A stretch of DNA of 64,000 nt from Microvirga ossetica (GTDB lineage Bacteria; Pseudomonadota; Alphaproteobacteria; Rhizobiales; Beijerinckiaceae), in contig NZ_CP016616.1 in the NCBI RefSeq assembly GCF_002741015.1, positions 1,595,501 through 1,659,500 on the forward strand, given 5' to 3'. Below are positions 33,838-43,814 of the stretch, in pieces; position 1 is the stretch's first letter, and the number at the start of each line of letters is the position of its first letter. Made by a program: the position numbers and the translations under genes. Below the pieces are notes generated by a model, which did no database searches, was not told the DNA's origin, and saw only the letters and a list, made by a program, of their open reading frames with translations.

Positions 33838-36045
33838 TCACGCTGCCTTCTTCGCTCCGGCCCGTCCATAGAACGTCCCGCCGCTCGAGGCCATGTCGAG
33901 GAGGATCTTCGGCGGGGCGAAGCGGTCGCCGTGCTTGGCCCGAAGGCTCTGGCACAGGTCCACGAAGGTCTTCGCGCCCATGAAGTCGATGTAGGACAGC
34001 GCGCCGCCGGTATAGGGCGCGAAGCCGAAGCCGAGGATGGAGCCCACATCCGCCTCGCGCGGGTCGGTGATCACCCCCTCCTCGACGGTGCGCGCGGCTT
34101 CCAAGGCCTGCGTCACGAGCAGGCGCTGCTTCAGCTCCTGCATGTCGACGCGCTCGGGCTCTACTTGCTTCGTCTGAAGATCCTTCAGGCCCGGCCAGAG
34201 GCGCTTCTGCCCGCCTTCCGGATAATCGTAGAAGCCCTTGCGGTTCTTGCGGCCGAGCCGTCCCTCTTTCTCCACGAGCGTGGTGAGCAATTGCTCCTGC
34301 TCCGGTACGATTGAACCCTCGCCCAATTGCGCCTTCGTGGCGCGCAGGATCTTGAGTCCGAGATCGACACCGACCTCGTCGTTGAGCGAGAGCGGACCGA
34401 CGGGCATGCCCGCCTGCTTGCCCGCCTGCTCGATCATCGCTGCCGGCAGGCCCTCGGCGAACATGAGATGGCCTTCGAGGATATAGGCGAGCACGCAGCG
34501 ATTGGCGAAGAAGCCGCGCGAGTCGTTGACGACGATCGGCGTCTTCTTGATGAGGCGCACATAGTCGAGCGCAGTGGCAAGCGCCTTGTCGCCTGTCTCC
34601 TTGCCCATAATGATCTCGACCAGCATCATCTTCTCGACCGGCGAGAAGAAATGAATGCCGATGAACTGGTCGGGCTTCTTCGACTGTTGGGCTAACCCTG
34701 AGATCGGCAGGGTCGAGGTGTTGGAGGCGAAGATGCAATCCGGGCGGATCGCGGCCTCCACCTTCTGGATCACCTCGGCCTTCACCTTCGGATCCTCGAA
34801 CACGGCCTCGATGACGAGGTCGCAATCCTTGAGATCGCCGTAATCGGCCGAGGGCGTGATGCGCGCGAGCAAAGCATCGCGGTCCGCCGTCTTGGCGCGC
34901 CCCTTCATGATCTGATCGGACATGAGCTTGTGCGAGTGGGCCTTGCCCTTTTCGGCCGCTTCCATGTCGCGGTCGATGAGCACCACCTCGACGCCCGCAT
35001 TGGCGGTCACATAGGCGACGCTCGCGCCCATGAAGCCCGCGCCGACGATTCCGACCTTCTTCAGGTTCGTCGGCGGCACGTCCTTGGGACGGCGCGCGCC
35101 CTTGTTCAAATCCTGCATGGAGATGAAGAGCGTGCGGATCATCGCCGCCGCTTCCTTCGAGCGCAGGATCTTGGCGAACCAGCGCGACTCAACCTTGAGC
35201 GCCAGATCCATCGGCAGCTGCAGGCCCTGATAGACCGATTCCAGAATGGCGCGGATCGCCGGGTAGTTGTCCTGCGTCTCGCGGCGGTAGATCGCGTTGG
35301 CCGGCGGCCAGATCTGCATGCCGGCCGCGGAATAGACCTTGTTGGACGGCAGCTTGTAGCCCTTCTGGTCCCAGGGCGCGACGGCCGAGCCGCCGCCCTT
35401 GATCCAGTTCTTCGCCGCTTGCACAATCCCTTCCCGCGGCGCGACCGCATGAGCGAGGCCCATGTTGCGCGCCATCAAGGAACGGATCTGCTCGCCCTTG
35501 AACAGCATCTGCAGCGCATCACCCGTCTGCATGAGACGCGCCACGCGCTGCGTGCCGCCGGCGCCGGGGAAAAGCCCGACCTTCACCTCGGGCAGGCCGA
35601 CGCGGGTGGAATCCTCATCCGACAGCACGCGGAAATGGCAGGCGAGCGCCAGCTCGAAGGCGCCGCCGAGGCAGACGCCGTGCACGGCCGCCGCGAACGG
35701 CTTGCCGCAGGTCTCGAGACGGCGATAGAGCAGCGAGAGCTTGCGCGTTTCGTCGAAGACGAACTGCATGGCAGCCTCTTCGCCCTTCTCCTTCGCGAGC
35801 CGCGCATGTTCCGCGCCGAGGCCCTGGAGCATGGTCAGATCCGCGCCGCCGGAGAATGCCTCCTTGCCGGAGGTGATGACGCAGCCCTTGATGGCCTCGT
35901 CGCCGGCGACCGTCTCGACGATCTGCGCCAGCTCACCCATCACCTCGGGCGTGATCACGTTCATGGAGCGGCCGGGCATGTCCCATGTGGCGACGGCAAT
36001 GCCGTCGCCATCGATCTCGAAGCGGAAATTGGTGAAGTTCGTCAT
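33838..36045 (-). CDS. fadJ: Fatty-acid oxidation enzyme: enoyl-CoA hydratase/3-hydroxyacyl-CoA dehydrogenase
   Basis: This 735-residue bifunctional enzyme has a crotonase domain at about 1-190 (CVITSGKEAFSGGADLTMLQ; VCLGGAFELALACHFRV), a linker, then an NAD-binding domain from about 325 (VGIVGAGFMGASVAYVTANA). The dehydrogenase C-terminal domains follow (HFFSPVEKMMLVEII; NRCVLAYILEGH). It hydrates enoyl-CoA and oxidises the 3-hydroxy product to 3-ketoacyl-CoA in beta-oxidation. GGGAGGACAGG precedes the ATG. It is the distal gene of the cluster fadJ-fadA-small protein-acyl-CoA dehydrogenase. The symbol is by family; the chain-length preference is unknown. Confidence 0.92.
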   Translation of the reverse strand: MTNFTNFRFEIDGDGIAVATWDMPGRSMNVITPEVMGELAQIVETVAGDEAIKGCVITSGKEAFSGGADLTMLQGLGAEHARLAKEKGEEAAMQFVFDETRKLSLLYRRLETCGKPFAAAVHGVCLGGAFELALACHFRVLSDEDSTRVGLPEVKVGLFPGAGGTQRVARLMQTGDALQMLFKGEQIRSLMARNMGLAHAVAPREGIVQAAKNWIKGGGSAVAPWDQKGYKLPSNKVYSAAGMQIWPPANAIYRRETQDNYPAIRAILESVYQGLQLPMDLALKVESRWFAKILRSKEAAAMIRTLFISMQDLNKGARRPKDVPPTNLKKVGIVGAGFMGASVAYVTANAGVEVVLIDRDMEAAEKGKAHSHKLMSDQIMKGRAKTADRDALLARITPSADYGDLKDCDLVIEAVFEDPKVKAEVIQKVEAAIRPDCIFASNTSTLPISGLAQQSKKPDQFIGIHFFSPVEKMMLVEIIMGKETGDKALATALDYVRLIKKTPIVVNDSRGFFANRCVLAYILEGHLMFAEGLPAAMIEQAGKQAGMPVGPLSLNDEVGVDLGLKILRATKAQLGEGSIVPEQEQLLTTLVEKEGRLGRKNRKGFYDYPEGGQKRLWPGLKDLQTKQVEPERVDMQELKQRLLVTQALEAARTVEEGVITDPREADVGSILGFGFAPYTGGALSYIDFMGAKTFVDLCQSLRAKHGDRFAPPKILLDMASSGGTFYGRAGAKKAA

Positions 36046-36068
36046 CCTGTCCTCCCGGGAGGGGTCCC

Positions 36069-36161
36069 GTCATCCCGGCCGCAGCGAAGCGAAGAGCCGG
36101 GATCGTCGTCCGAATTTCTGGTCTTACGATCCCGGATTCCGCTTCGCGGCCCCGGGATGAC
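36069..36161. repeat. Palindromic repeat between fadJ and fadA
   Basis: GTCATCCCGGCCGCAGCG... pairs with ...CGCGGCCCCGGGATGAC; inner arms AGCCGGGATCG and CGATCCCGGAT. It is a common Hyphomicrobiales hairpin repeat, here within the operon transcript, where it could tune mRNA stability. Confidence 0.75.
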
Positions 36162-36169
36162 AGTGAAAA

Positions 36170-37378
36170 TTAAACCCGCTCGATGATCGCGGCCGTGCCC
36201 ATACCGGCGGCGACGCAGAGCGTGATCAGGGCCGTCTGCTTGTTGGTGCGTTCGAGCTCGTCGAGCACCGTGCCGAGGATCATGGCGCCGGTGGCGCCGA
36301 GCGGATGGCCCATGGCGATGGCGCCGCCATTCACGTTGACCTTCGCCGGATCGAGATCCATCGCCTGCATGTAGCGCAGCACCACGGACGAGAACGCCTC
36401 GTTGATCTCGAAGAGATCGATGTCGTCCTTCGTCATGCCGGCCTTGCGCAGCGCCAACTCCGACACGTCGATGGGGCCGGTGAGCATGAGCGCGAGATCG
36501 GAGCCGATGGAGGCGAAGCCCTTGAGCCGTGCGCGCGGCTTCATGCCCGCCTTCGTGCCGCCCTCCTTGTTGCCGACGAGAACGGCGGCGGCGCCATCGA
36601 CGATGCCCGACGAGTTGCCCGCATGGTGGACGTGGTTGACGAATTCCACATCGGGATGCGCGGCTGTCGCCACCGCATCGAAACCGCCCATCTCGCCCAT
36701 CTGCACGAAGGCGGCCTTGAGCTGGCCGAGAGACTGCATGTCGGTCTGCGGCCGCATATGCTCGTCTTTGGCAAGGATGGTCAGGCCGTTCACGTCCCTC
36801 ACCGGCACGACGGACTTGGCAAAGCGCCCCTCGTCCCAGGCTTTCGCGGCGCGCTTCTGCGATTCGACGGCATAGGCATCCACGTCGTCGCGCGAAAAAC
36901 CGTATTTCGTCGCGATCAGATCGGCCGAGATGCCCTGCGGCAGGAAGTAGGTGGGAATGGCGAGGCCCGGATCGACGGGCCATGCACCGCCTGAGGCGCC
37001 CATGCCGATGCGGCTCATGGATTCGACGCCGCCGCCGATGGCGATGTCCTTCATGCCCGACATCACCTGCGCGGCGGCAAGGTTCACCGCGTCGAGGCCG
37101 GAGGCGCAGAAGCGGTTGATCTGCACGCCCGGCACCTCCTTGCCGAAGCCGGCCTTCAGCGCCGCAGCGCGCGCGATGTCGCCGCCCGCCTCGCCGACCG
37201 GATCGACGCAGCCGAGCACCACGTCCTCGACCAGGATCGGATCGAGATCGTTGCGGCTGCGGATCGCATCGAGCGCCGTCACGGCGAGATCGACCGCGGG
37301 CACCTCGTGCAGCGAACCGTCCGGCTTGCCGCGTCCGCGCGGCGTGCGGACGGCGTCATAGATAAAGGCTTCAGCCAT
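36170..37378 (-). CDS. fadA: Acetyl-CoA C-acyltransferase (thiolase)
   Basis: This 402-residue thiolase has Cys91 in NRFCASG (nucleophile), His in [16 protein letters not shown] and Cys in [11 protein letters not shown] near the C-terminus. It cleaves 3-ketoacyl-CoA to acetyl-CoA and a shortened acyl-CoA and would work with the FadJ product. AGAAGGAA lies six bases before the ATG. The length is normal. The symbol is assigned by context; a biosynthetic thiolase role is less likely next to fadJ and an acyl-CoA dehydrogenase. Confidence 0.92.
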   Translation of the reverse strand: MAEAFIYDAVRTPRGRGKPDGSLHEVPAVDLAVTALDAIRSRNDLDPILVEDVVLGCVDPVGEAGGDIARAAALKAGFGKEVPGVQINRFCASGLDAVNLAAAQVMSGMKDIAIGGGVESMSRIGMGASGGAWPVDPGLAIPTYFLPQGISADLIATKYGFSRDDVDAYAVESQKRAAKAWDEGRFAKSVVPVRDVNGLTILAKDEHMRPQTDMQSLGQLKAAFVQMGEMGGFDAVATAAHPDVEFVNHVHHAGNSSGIVDGAAAVLVGNKEGGTKAGMKPRARLKGFASIGSDLALMLTGPIDVSELALRKAGMTKDDIDLFEINEAFSSVVLRYMQAMDLDPAKVNVNGGAIAMGHPLGATGAMILGTVLDELERTNKQTALITLCVAAGMGTAAIIERV

Positions 37379-37390
37379 GGCAAATTCCTT

Positions 37391-37660
37391 CTAGCTGCGT
37401 TTCTTCATGCCTGAGCCCATTCCCTTTCCGGAGGGCTCGCCAGGCACCGGGGCCGGAGCCCCATATTCGGCGATGAACGTCCTGAAGACCGTATCGAGTT
37501 TCTCGCGATCGGCATATTCGTCGAGATGTTCGAGCAAGACGGTCAGCAGGTAGTTGTTCGACAACCAGTAGGTCTGGTGGAGAGCGCGAAGCCTTCCATA
37601 GGCTTCCTCAGTCGTCGCGACATTGAAGCGCTTTGGCAATGGAAGGCGCTTGGACGTCAT
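37391..37660 (-). CDS. Small hypothetical protein in the beta-oxidation cluster
   Basis: This 89-residue protein has a helical body (EEAYGRLRALHQTYWLSNNY, LLTVLLEHLDEYADREKLDT, VFRTFIAEYG) and a Pro/Gly-rich basic tail. It has no signal peptide. It lies between the acyl-CoA dehydrogenase (20 bases upstream) and fadA (12 bases downstream) in one operon. The function is unknown; it may bind the enzymes or acyl chains, but this is a guess. Confidence 0.7.
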   Translation of the reverse strand: MTSKRLPLPKRFNVATTEEAYGRLRALHQTYWLSNNYLLTVLLEHLDEYADREKLDTVFRTFIAEYGAPAPVPGEPSGKGMGSGMKKRS

Positions 37661-37680
37661 CGGGCTCCCCTTTGCGATTG

Positions 37681-39474
37681 TCAGAACATCTCCGCCGGCA
37701 GCGCCATGGTCGTGTCGGCGCCCGCGGTGATGCGGGCCAGCCGCGTGCCGGTCTCGGGCATCAGGCGTTCCATGAAGAAGCGGGCCGTCAGCAGCTTGGC
37801 GTCCATCTTGTCCGCGCTGCCGTTGCCTTCGGCCTTCTTGCGTTGAGCGGCCTTTGCCATCTTCGCCCACATGTAGCCCATGACGACGAGGCCGAAGAGA
37901 TGCATGTAGTCGGTGGCGCCGGCGCCGGCGTTGTCGGGCTTCACCATGGCGTTCTGCATGAACCACATGGTCGCCTGCTGCAGATGGCCGAGGCCCTGCT
38001 GCAGCGGCGCGATGTAGGCCCTCAGGTTCTCGTCGCCTGCGTTTTCCTGGCAGAAGGCGCCGACCTCGTTGAAGAAGGTCATGACGGCGCGCCCGCCATC
38101 CTTGCCGAGCTTGCGGCCGACGAGGTCCATGGCCTGGATGCCGTTGGCGCCCTCATAGATCTGCGTGATGCGGGCATCGCGCACGAACTGCGACATGCCC
38201 GATTCCTCGACATAGCCGTGGCCGCCGAACATCTGCTGCGCCTTCACGGCGTTGTCGAAGCCGAGATCGGTGAGCACGCCTTTCGCCACCGGCGTCATCA
38301 GGCCCATGTAATCCTCGGCGACCTGGCGCTGCGCCTCGTCGGAGGAGCGGTGCGCGATGTCGCTGTTGAGCCCCGTCCACACGATGAGCGCGCGGCCCGC
38401 CTCGTTGACCGCCTTGATGGAGAGAAGCGTGCGGCGCACATCCGGATGCACGATGATCGGATCGGCCGGCTTGTCGGGGAACTTCGCGCCGGTGAGCGAC
38501 CTGCCCTGCAGGCGGTCCTTCGCGTAGGCCACCGCATTCTGATAAGCGACCTCGGATTGGGCGAGCCCCTGCACGCCGACTGCGAGGCGCGCCTCGTTCA
38601 TCATCACGAACATGGCGTTGAGGCCGCGGTTTTCCTCGCCCACGAGCCAGCCCTTCGCACCATCGTAGTTCATGACGCAGGTGGCGTTGCCGTGAATGCC
38701 CATCTTGTGCTCGAGGGAGCCGCAGGCGACGCCGTTGCGATCGCCGAGCGAACCGTCTCCGTTGACGAGGAGCTTCGGCACCACGAAGAGCGAGATGCCC
38801 TTGGTGCCTTGAGGCGCACCCTCGATGCGGGCGAGCACCAGATGGACGATGTTCTCCGCCATGTCGTGCTCGCCGGCGGAGATGAAGATCTTGGTGCCGG
38901 AGATAGAATAGGAGCCGTCGCCGTTCGGCACCGCCTTGGTCTTGAGAAGACCCAGATCCGTGCCGCAATGGGGCTCGGTGAGGTTCATGGTGCCGGTCCA
39001 TGCGCCCTCGATCATCTTCGGCAGATAGGTCTTCTTCTGCTCCTCGGTGCCATGCACGATGAGCGCAGCGATGGCGCCCTGCGTCAGGCCCGGATACATG
39101 CCGAGCGCCAGGTTCGCCGAGGAGACAAATTCCTGCATGATCGTGTTGAGAACCGAAGGCAGGCCCTGCCCGCCGAACTCCTCGGGCGCGGCTAGCCCCA
39201 TCCAGCCGCCGGCGGAGTAAGCCTCGTAGGCCGCCTTGAAGCCCTTCGGTGTCGTCACCGATCCGTCCGGGCTGCGGGTGCAGCCCTCCTGGTCGCCTGA
39301 GAGGTTCAGGGGCGCGAACACCTCCTCGCACAGCTTGGCGCCTTCTTCGAGGATAGCCTCCACCGTGTCGGGTGTCGCATCGGCGAAGCCGGGGAGGTTG
39401 TTGTGACGCTCAATCGGAAACACGTCGTTCAACAGGAACATGACGTCTTCGACGGGGGCCTTGTAGACCGGCAT
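37681..39474 (-). CDS. Acyl-CoA dehydrogenase
   Basis: This 597-residue FAD enzyme belongs to the long form with an extra C-terminal domain. Recognisable parts are FGGQGLPSVLNTIMQEFVSS, MNLTEPHCGTDLGLLKTKA, YSISGTKIFISAGEHDM and the C-terminal QMFGGHGYVEESGMSQFVRD. It makes the first double bond in beta-oxidation. ATG 39474 is chosen because GGGAGAGG lies five bases upstream. It is the first gene of the operon, and a nested palindrome lies 36-100 bases upstream of its start. Confidence 0.92.
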   Translation of the reverse strand: MPVYKAPVEDVMFLLNDVFPIERHNNLPGFADATPDTVEAILEEGAKLCEEVFAPLNLSGDQEGCTRSPDGSVTTPKGFKAAYEAYSAGGWMGLAAPEEFGGQGLPSVLNTIMQEFVSSANLALGMYPGLTQGAIAALIVHGTEEQKKTYLPKMIEGAWTGTMNLTEPHCGTDLGLLKTKAVPNGDGSYSISGTKIFISAGEHDMAENIVHLVLARIEGAPQGTKGISLFVVPKLLVNGDGSLGDRNGVACGSLEHKMGIHGNATCVMNYDGAKGWLVGEENRGLNAMFVMMNEARLAVGVQGLAQSEVAYQNAVAYAKDRLQGRSLTGAKFPDKPADPIIVHPDVRRTLLSIKAVNEAGRALIVWTGLNSDIAHRSSDEAQRQVAEDYMGLMTPVAKGVLTDLGFDNAVKAQQMFGGHGYVEESGMSQFVRDARITQIYEGANGIQAMDLVGRKLGKDGGRAVMTFFNEVGAFCQENAGDENLRAYIAPLQQGLGHLQQATMWFMQNAMVKPDNAGAGATDYMHLFGLVVMGYMWAKMAKAAQRKKAEGNGSADKMDAKLLTARFFMERLMPETGTRLARITAGADTTMALPAEMF

Positions 39475-39509
39475 TCGGACCTCTCCCAAATCGGCGCCGA
39501 CGCCGTATC

Positions 39510-39574
39510 TTCCCAAACGGGAGCGCGCCGGCCAAGCAGATAGTTCACATATAAACTATCTTGCCGTTTTGGAA
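39510..39574. promoter_or_regulatory. Nested inverted repeats upstream of the acyl-CoA dehydrogenase gene
   Basis: The inner dyad AGATAGTT (39538-39545) / AACTATCT (39554-39561) flanks an AT-rich core. The outer dyad TTCCCAAACGG (39510-39520) / CCGTTTTGGAA (39564-39574) has two mismatches. The position fits an operator at the promoter of the beta-oxidation operon. The MerR-family regulator encoded upstream is the obvious candidate to bind it. Confidence 0.55.
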
Positions 39575-39676
39575 AGAGGTAGGGCGACAAATCTTCGACG
39601 ACAGACAAAGGGTCTATATTCGTCCGTTCCCCTACCCGACGGTCTGTGCGCCCTGCGATCCGACGACACAACGCAG

Positions 39677-39721
39677 AACGCCCAAACCGGACCCAATACT
39701 CACGGGCCCGATTTGGGCGTT
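39677..39721 (-). terminator. Hairpin after the MerR gene
   Basis: AACGCCCAAA (39677-39686) pairs perfectly with TTTGGGCGTT (39712-39721), 29 bases past the stop of the minus-strand regulator gene. No T-run follows, so termination may be weak. Confidence 0.45.
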
Positions 39722-39749
39722 CAAGGGAAAACGAGGAAGACGCGCTGTC

Positions 39750-40160
39750 TTAGGCGGCGGCGGCGAGGCCAGCGCGGCGGGTCTGGAGTTCGGCGAGGGC
39801 CGCCTCGATCTCTTTCTTGTGCTGCTCCAGATGCTGGATCTGGTCCTCGATCTGGTCCAGGGAGAGCTTGAGGTTCATGCCGGGCCCGCCGCCTGAGCGC
39901 TCCTCGGCCACCATGGCGCGGATCTCGGTGAGGGTGAAGCCGAGCTGCTTGCCCTTCAGGATCACGGAGAGGCGCTCGCGATCGCGAGGATCGTAGATGC
40001 GGGCGGTTCCGTCCCGTCGGGGGGACAGGAGGCCGCGATCCTCGTAGAACCGCAGCGTGCGGAGGGTGACCCCGAACTCACGGGCAAGGTCGCCGATCGT
40101 GTAGAGTTTCGTGCCGTCTGCGGCGCCTTCGGCCGCCGTGCCGTTTGCGTAATGATCCAT
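39750..40160 (-). CDS. MerR-family transcription regulator
   Basis: This 136-residue protein has the MerR helix-turn-helix (LYTIGDLAREFGVTLRTLRF, YEDRGLLSPRRDGTARIY), a short dimerisation coiled coil (SLDQIEDQIQHLEQHKKEIE) and an Ala-rich end. No Cys metal-sensing cluster is present, so an organic or acyl-CoA ligand is more likely. It lies upstream of the beta-oxidation genes on the same strand and is a candidate regulator of them. ATG 40160 is used; ATG 40175 would add five residues. Confidence 0.85.
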   Translation of the reverse strand: MDHYANGTAAEGAADGTKLYTIGDLAREFGVTLRTLRFYEDRGLLSPRRDGTARIYDPRDRERLSVILKGKQLGFTLTEIRAMVAEERSGGGPGMNLKLSLDQIEDQIQHLEQHKKEIEAALAELQTRRAGLAAAA

Positions 40161-40519
40161 GGAACGCCCCGTCATGTCTCGTTGTCGATGCTGTGCTTGG
40201 AGCACATCTCCTTTGGTAATGAAATGATAGAACATTTATTTCGGATTTTGCAAGAGTATTACGATCATCATTTTATCGGAGCCCGCAGAGACCTCCCCTT
40301 GCAGGATGCCTAAGGGGAAAGCGCAGCCCCGACGGGCCGCAAATGCCTTTCATCCCCCTCCGTTTAACGGGTTTTTTACTACGCCGGGCAAAAGGTGCGG
40401 CGTCGGACGAAGGGCCACCAGGCGAAGTGATTCGCCTCTCGGCCTTACGCCCGTCGGGCGAGCATCGGCACGGGGTCGGGGCCGTCTCAAGCGTTCGAGC
40501 GTATCCCCGCGAGCCTGTT

Positions 40520-43500
40520 ATGAGACGACCCGTCCTCTCGAGACCCGACGATTTCGACCTCGATGCCCGCGAGCTGGCGAAGGCCGCGGCGCGCCGGGCG
40601 GGCTTGAGTCTCGAGGAATGGGCGGCCGCCATCCTCGCCGAGCACCAGAGCAGCCCTCCCCCGGCGACGCGAAGGGCCGGCAGCGACCTCGACAACCTGA
40701 TCGCGCGGATGTCGCAGTCCTCCCGCTCCCAGACGAAGAGAGATTACGAGACGCTGATGGCTGCGATCGCGGCCGAGACCGAGCGCGAGGCCCAGGAGCA
40801 GGCCTCCCGGACCTCCATCGCGCTCGAGTCCATGGCAAGCTGGATCGAGGAGGCGGAAATCCGCCTCACCGATAGCGCCCGCGCCTCGGCCGACCAGCAG
40901 GACCGGGTCGCGGCGATCCTGTCCCAGGCTCTGTCCTCGATGAAGGAGCGCCTCGACACGGTGGAGCGGCAGGTCGCCTCGGAGCGCGCCGCCCCGCCGC
41001 GAATCGCATTCCCTATGGACGAGGCGCTCAAGGCGCTCGCCCCTGTCTCGCAAAATCTCGCCGGGCTTCGGGCGGACATGTCCCGGCTCGCGGCGCATCT
41101 GGAACAGGCCGGTCCCGCGCTGCAGCCGGCCGTGGAGACGATCCGCACCGAGCTCTCCGAAGTCCGGTCCGGCATCGATGCCCTGGCGACCCGGGCCGAC
41201 ATCGCCGCCCTCGATGCGAGCCTCGGCTCGCTCGCGAAGGATCTAGGACAGGGTCCCACCGCCAAGGACCTGCACACCCTCGCAAGTTCCATCACCGTCC
41301 TCTACGAACGGGTCCAGACCCTGTCCGCCGAGATGGGCGACGACCTGCATGGACGCCTCGCCGGTGCGATCGACCTGATCAGGACCAGGATCGACGCGAT
41401 CGCGAAGGCGGGCGTCGACCGCTCCGTCGTCGATTTCCTGAGCGGCCAGATCGTCGACCTGCGCCAGGATCTCGCCGCCCGCGCCGAGCCGCAGCAGCTC
41501 GGCCGGCTCTCGGACGAGATCGGAACCCTCGGCCGCCAGATCGCAGAGCTGCGCCTGCATCAGGTGAACAAGGGCGACTTCGCGGCCCTGAAGAATTCCC
41601 TCGACGATGTCTGCTCGGCCCTCTACGTCACCGCCACCGCGCAGGAGACGAGCAGGATTCCCGAGCAGCTGGAGAGCCTCGGCCGGCGGATCGACCTGCT
41701 GGCCCGCCGCCCCGAACCTGCCCCGGTCGATCTTGCCCCCGTCACCGCGCAGCTCGCCCTCCTGACCGAGCGCATGGCGAACCTGTCGGGCGGCCGCCCG
41801 GACGAGGGCGGCATGTTGTCGGACATGATGGAACGCCTCTCCTCCCGGATCGAGGCGGCCGCCGAACGGGAGGCCACCTCCCACGAACCCTTGATCCAGC
41901 GCTTCGATCGCATCGAGCAGGAGTTACGCCAGCTCGGCGAGAGAACCGACACCGCCGGCCTGGCGGAGCAGGTGCTGCGCGCCCTCGACGAGAAGCTGAA
42001 AGGGACAGCCCAGCCGACCGGCCTCGAAGCGGTCGAACGGCAGATCGCGGCCTTGGGCGAGCGTCTCGACAAGGCGGCGGATCTAGTCGGCGGCCAGGCC
42101 AAAGCGCTTCAGGACGAGGCTGCGGGCATCGCCGAACGCGCCGCCCGGACCGCCCTGACCGAGATCCGATCCACCCTGCCCGCCTCCGCCGATCTCGACA
42201 CGCTCAAGCACGGCTTCGTGGAGCTGAAGGCCCTTCACAACCGATCGGACCGCAAGACGCAGGACACCCTGCGCGCCGTGCACGAGGCCCTGGAGGCCCT
42301 CGTGTCGCGCCTACCAAGCCAGGCCGTGCCGCCTGCCGCGGCGAAGGTCCCACCGGATCCGCTGCCGCCGGCCGACCGCCTCGAAGCGGCCGTGCGCCGG
42401 CTCCATGCGGCGACCCTGTCCCAGCTCGAGGACGCCGCCGCACCTGCCGTCGATGCACCTGCCGTCGATGCGCCTGCCGTCGACAAGGCGAGCCGGGAGA
42501 TCCCGACGATCCAGCCGCCCGCATCGGAGAGCGGAACGGGCGGCGCTGGTCTTCTCTCGATTCCGGAAGCCGAGCGCGGCCATCTGCGGGCAAGCTTCAT
42601 CGCGGCCGCCCGACGCGCCACCCAGAGCCTTGCGGCGGAGACGGACAGGATCTCGGCCCCGCCGCCACCGGACGCGGCATCGATGCCGGATGACGGGCAG
42701 GCGGAGGCGCGCGAGGATGAACCGGCCTCAGCCACCCTCTTCGAGCGTCTGCGCCGAAACTTCGACAGTCAGCGCCGCCCGCTTCTCTTCGGTCTCGCCT
42801 TCCTGATCCTGGCGGCCGGCTCCGCCCTGATCCTGGCCGGAGACCGGGGCACCCCTGCCCCGGCAGCCTCCTCCTCGGCGGCGGTCGAGGAGCCGGGACC
42901 TCTTTCCGGGCCGAAGACGGCGGCAAGCGGTCCCGTCGCGGTGGAAACGAACCTTTTCCAGGCATCGAGCCTGGCCACAGGCTCCGTGTCTCCCGCTCCG
43001 TGGGCATCCGGCCAGTTCCTGGTCGATCCGACAACGATCGGCGTAATTCCGGCCGAGGCGCCCGCGCCTCTCCGGCAAGCGGCCCTCTCCGGCGACGCGG
43101 CGGCGCTCTACGAGATCGCGGCCCAACTGGCCGAAGGGCGCGGCATGGTCCAGGACCTGACGATGGCCGCACGCCTCTTCGAGCGCGCCGCCCAGGCGGG
43201 CCTTCCTCCGGCCCAGGAGCGTCTGGCGACGATGCACGAGAAGGGCATCGGCGCGACACGCGACCTCAAGCAGGCCGCGTTCTGGTACGAGCGGGCGGCT
43301 TTGGGCGGCAACATCCGCGCCATGCACAATCTCGCCACCCTTCTTGCCTCCGGAAGCGCGGGCAAGCCGGACTACGCCGCCGCCCTGCGCTGGTTCGGCG
43401 AAGCCGCCGAGGCGGGCTTTCGCGACAGCCAGTTCAACATGGGAATCCTGCTCGTGCGCGGGATCGGCGCTAGATCCGACCTGCAGAAGGCCTTCCAATG

Positions 43501-43711
43501 GTTCTCCCTTGCCGCCGCCCAGGGCGACGAGGAAGCCGCCCGCAAGCGCGACGAGCTCGCCTCGCGCCTCAGCGCGGGCGACATGAAGGCAGCGAAATCC
43601 GCCCTCGACCTCTGGCGTGCGCGGCCCGTCGATCCCATCGCCAACCGGCCGCCGGCTGCGGACGATGGCCGGACCGCCGCCCTGGACCGAACGGCAGCCG
43701 GCAGGAGCTGA
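40520..43711 (+). CDS. Coiled-coil, single-pass membrane protein with Sel1 repeats
   Basis: This 1063-residue protein has three parts. The cytosolic N-terminal three quarters is long and helical, with heptad-like coiled coils. One membrane helix lies at about 752-775 (LLFGLAFLILAAGSALILAG). The periplasmic C-terminal part carries at least four Sel1 repeats (about 857-1013; MAARLFERAAQAGLPPAQER, AAFWYERAALGGNIRAMHNL, FQWFSLAAAQGDEEA). The layout resembles PodJ-type polar organisers of alphaproteobacteria. A triple APAVD repeat (42442-42486) sits in the linker before the membrane helix. ATG 40520 is preferred over an upstream extension whose composition is poor. Confidence 0.82.
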   Translation: MRRPVLSRPDDFDLDARELAKAAARRAGLSLEEWAAAILAEHQSSPPPATRRAGSDLDNLIARMSQSSRSQTKRDYETLMAAIAAETEREAQEQASRTSIALESMASWIEEAEIRLTDSARASADQQDRVAAILSQALSSMKERLDTVERQVASERAAPPRIAFPMDEALKALAPVSQNLAGLRADMSRLAAHLEQAGPALQPAVETIRTELSEVRSGIDALATRADIAALDASLGSLAKDLGQGPTAKDLHTLASSITVLYERVQTLSAEMGDDLHGRLAGAIDLIRTRIDAIAKAGVDRSVVDFLSGQIVDLRQDLAARAEPQQLGRLSDEIGTLGRQIAELRLHQVNKGDFAALKNSLDDVCSALYVTATAQETSRIPEQLESLGRRIDLLARRPEPAPVDLAPVTAQLALLTERMANLSGGRPDEGGMLSDMMERLSSRIEAAAEREATSHEPLIQRFDRIEQELRQLGERTDTAGLAEQVLRALDEKLKGTAQPTGLEAVERQIAALGERLDKAADLVGGQAKALQDEAAGIAERAARTALTEIRSTLPASADLDTLKHGFVELKALHNRSDRKTQDTLRAVHEALEALVSRLPSQAVPPAAAKVPPDPLPPADRLEAAVRRLHAATLSQLEDAAAPAVDAPAVDAPAVDKASREIPTIQPPASESGTGGAGLLSIPEAERGHLRASFIAAARRATQSLAAETDRISAPPPPDAASMPDDGQAEAREDEPASATLFERLRRNFDSQRRPLLFGLAFLILAAGSALILAGDRGTPAPAASSSAAVEEPGPLSGPKTAASGPVAVETNLFQASSLATGSVSPAPWASGQFLVDPTTIGVIPAEAPAPLRQAALSGDAAALYEIAAQLAEGRGMVQDLTMAARLFERAAQAGLPPAQERLATMHEKGIGATRDLKQAAFWYERAALGGNIRAMHNLATLLASGSAGKPDYAAALRWFGEAAEAGFRDSQFNMGILLVRGIGARSDLQKAFQWFSLAAAQGDEEAARKRDELASRLSAGDMKAAKSALDLWRARPVDPIANRPPAADDGRTAALDRTAAGRS

Positions 43712-43814
43712 GAGCGGGCACGGTCTGTCATCTTACGTTCAGACCGTCACCGTTACATCCCCTGCACGATGCTGTAACAACGACGTGGCTGCACCGGCCA
43801 TTGGGGGAACCGGT

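Noticed and set aside
36305..39195. Long plus-strand frames opposite fadA and the acyl-CoA dehydrogenase gene
   Set aside because: They are antisense shadows with no domain content; the minus-strand enzymes are unmistakable.
38153..39331. Long Arg/Gly-rich minus-strand frame within the acyl-CoA dehydrogenase gene
   Set aside because: It is a high-GC shadow of the real gene in another frame on the same strand.
42442..42486. Triple 15-base repeat (APAVD) considered as a mobile or CRISPR-like repeat
   Set aside because: It is a short in-frame tandem repeat in a linker, explained by slippage.
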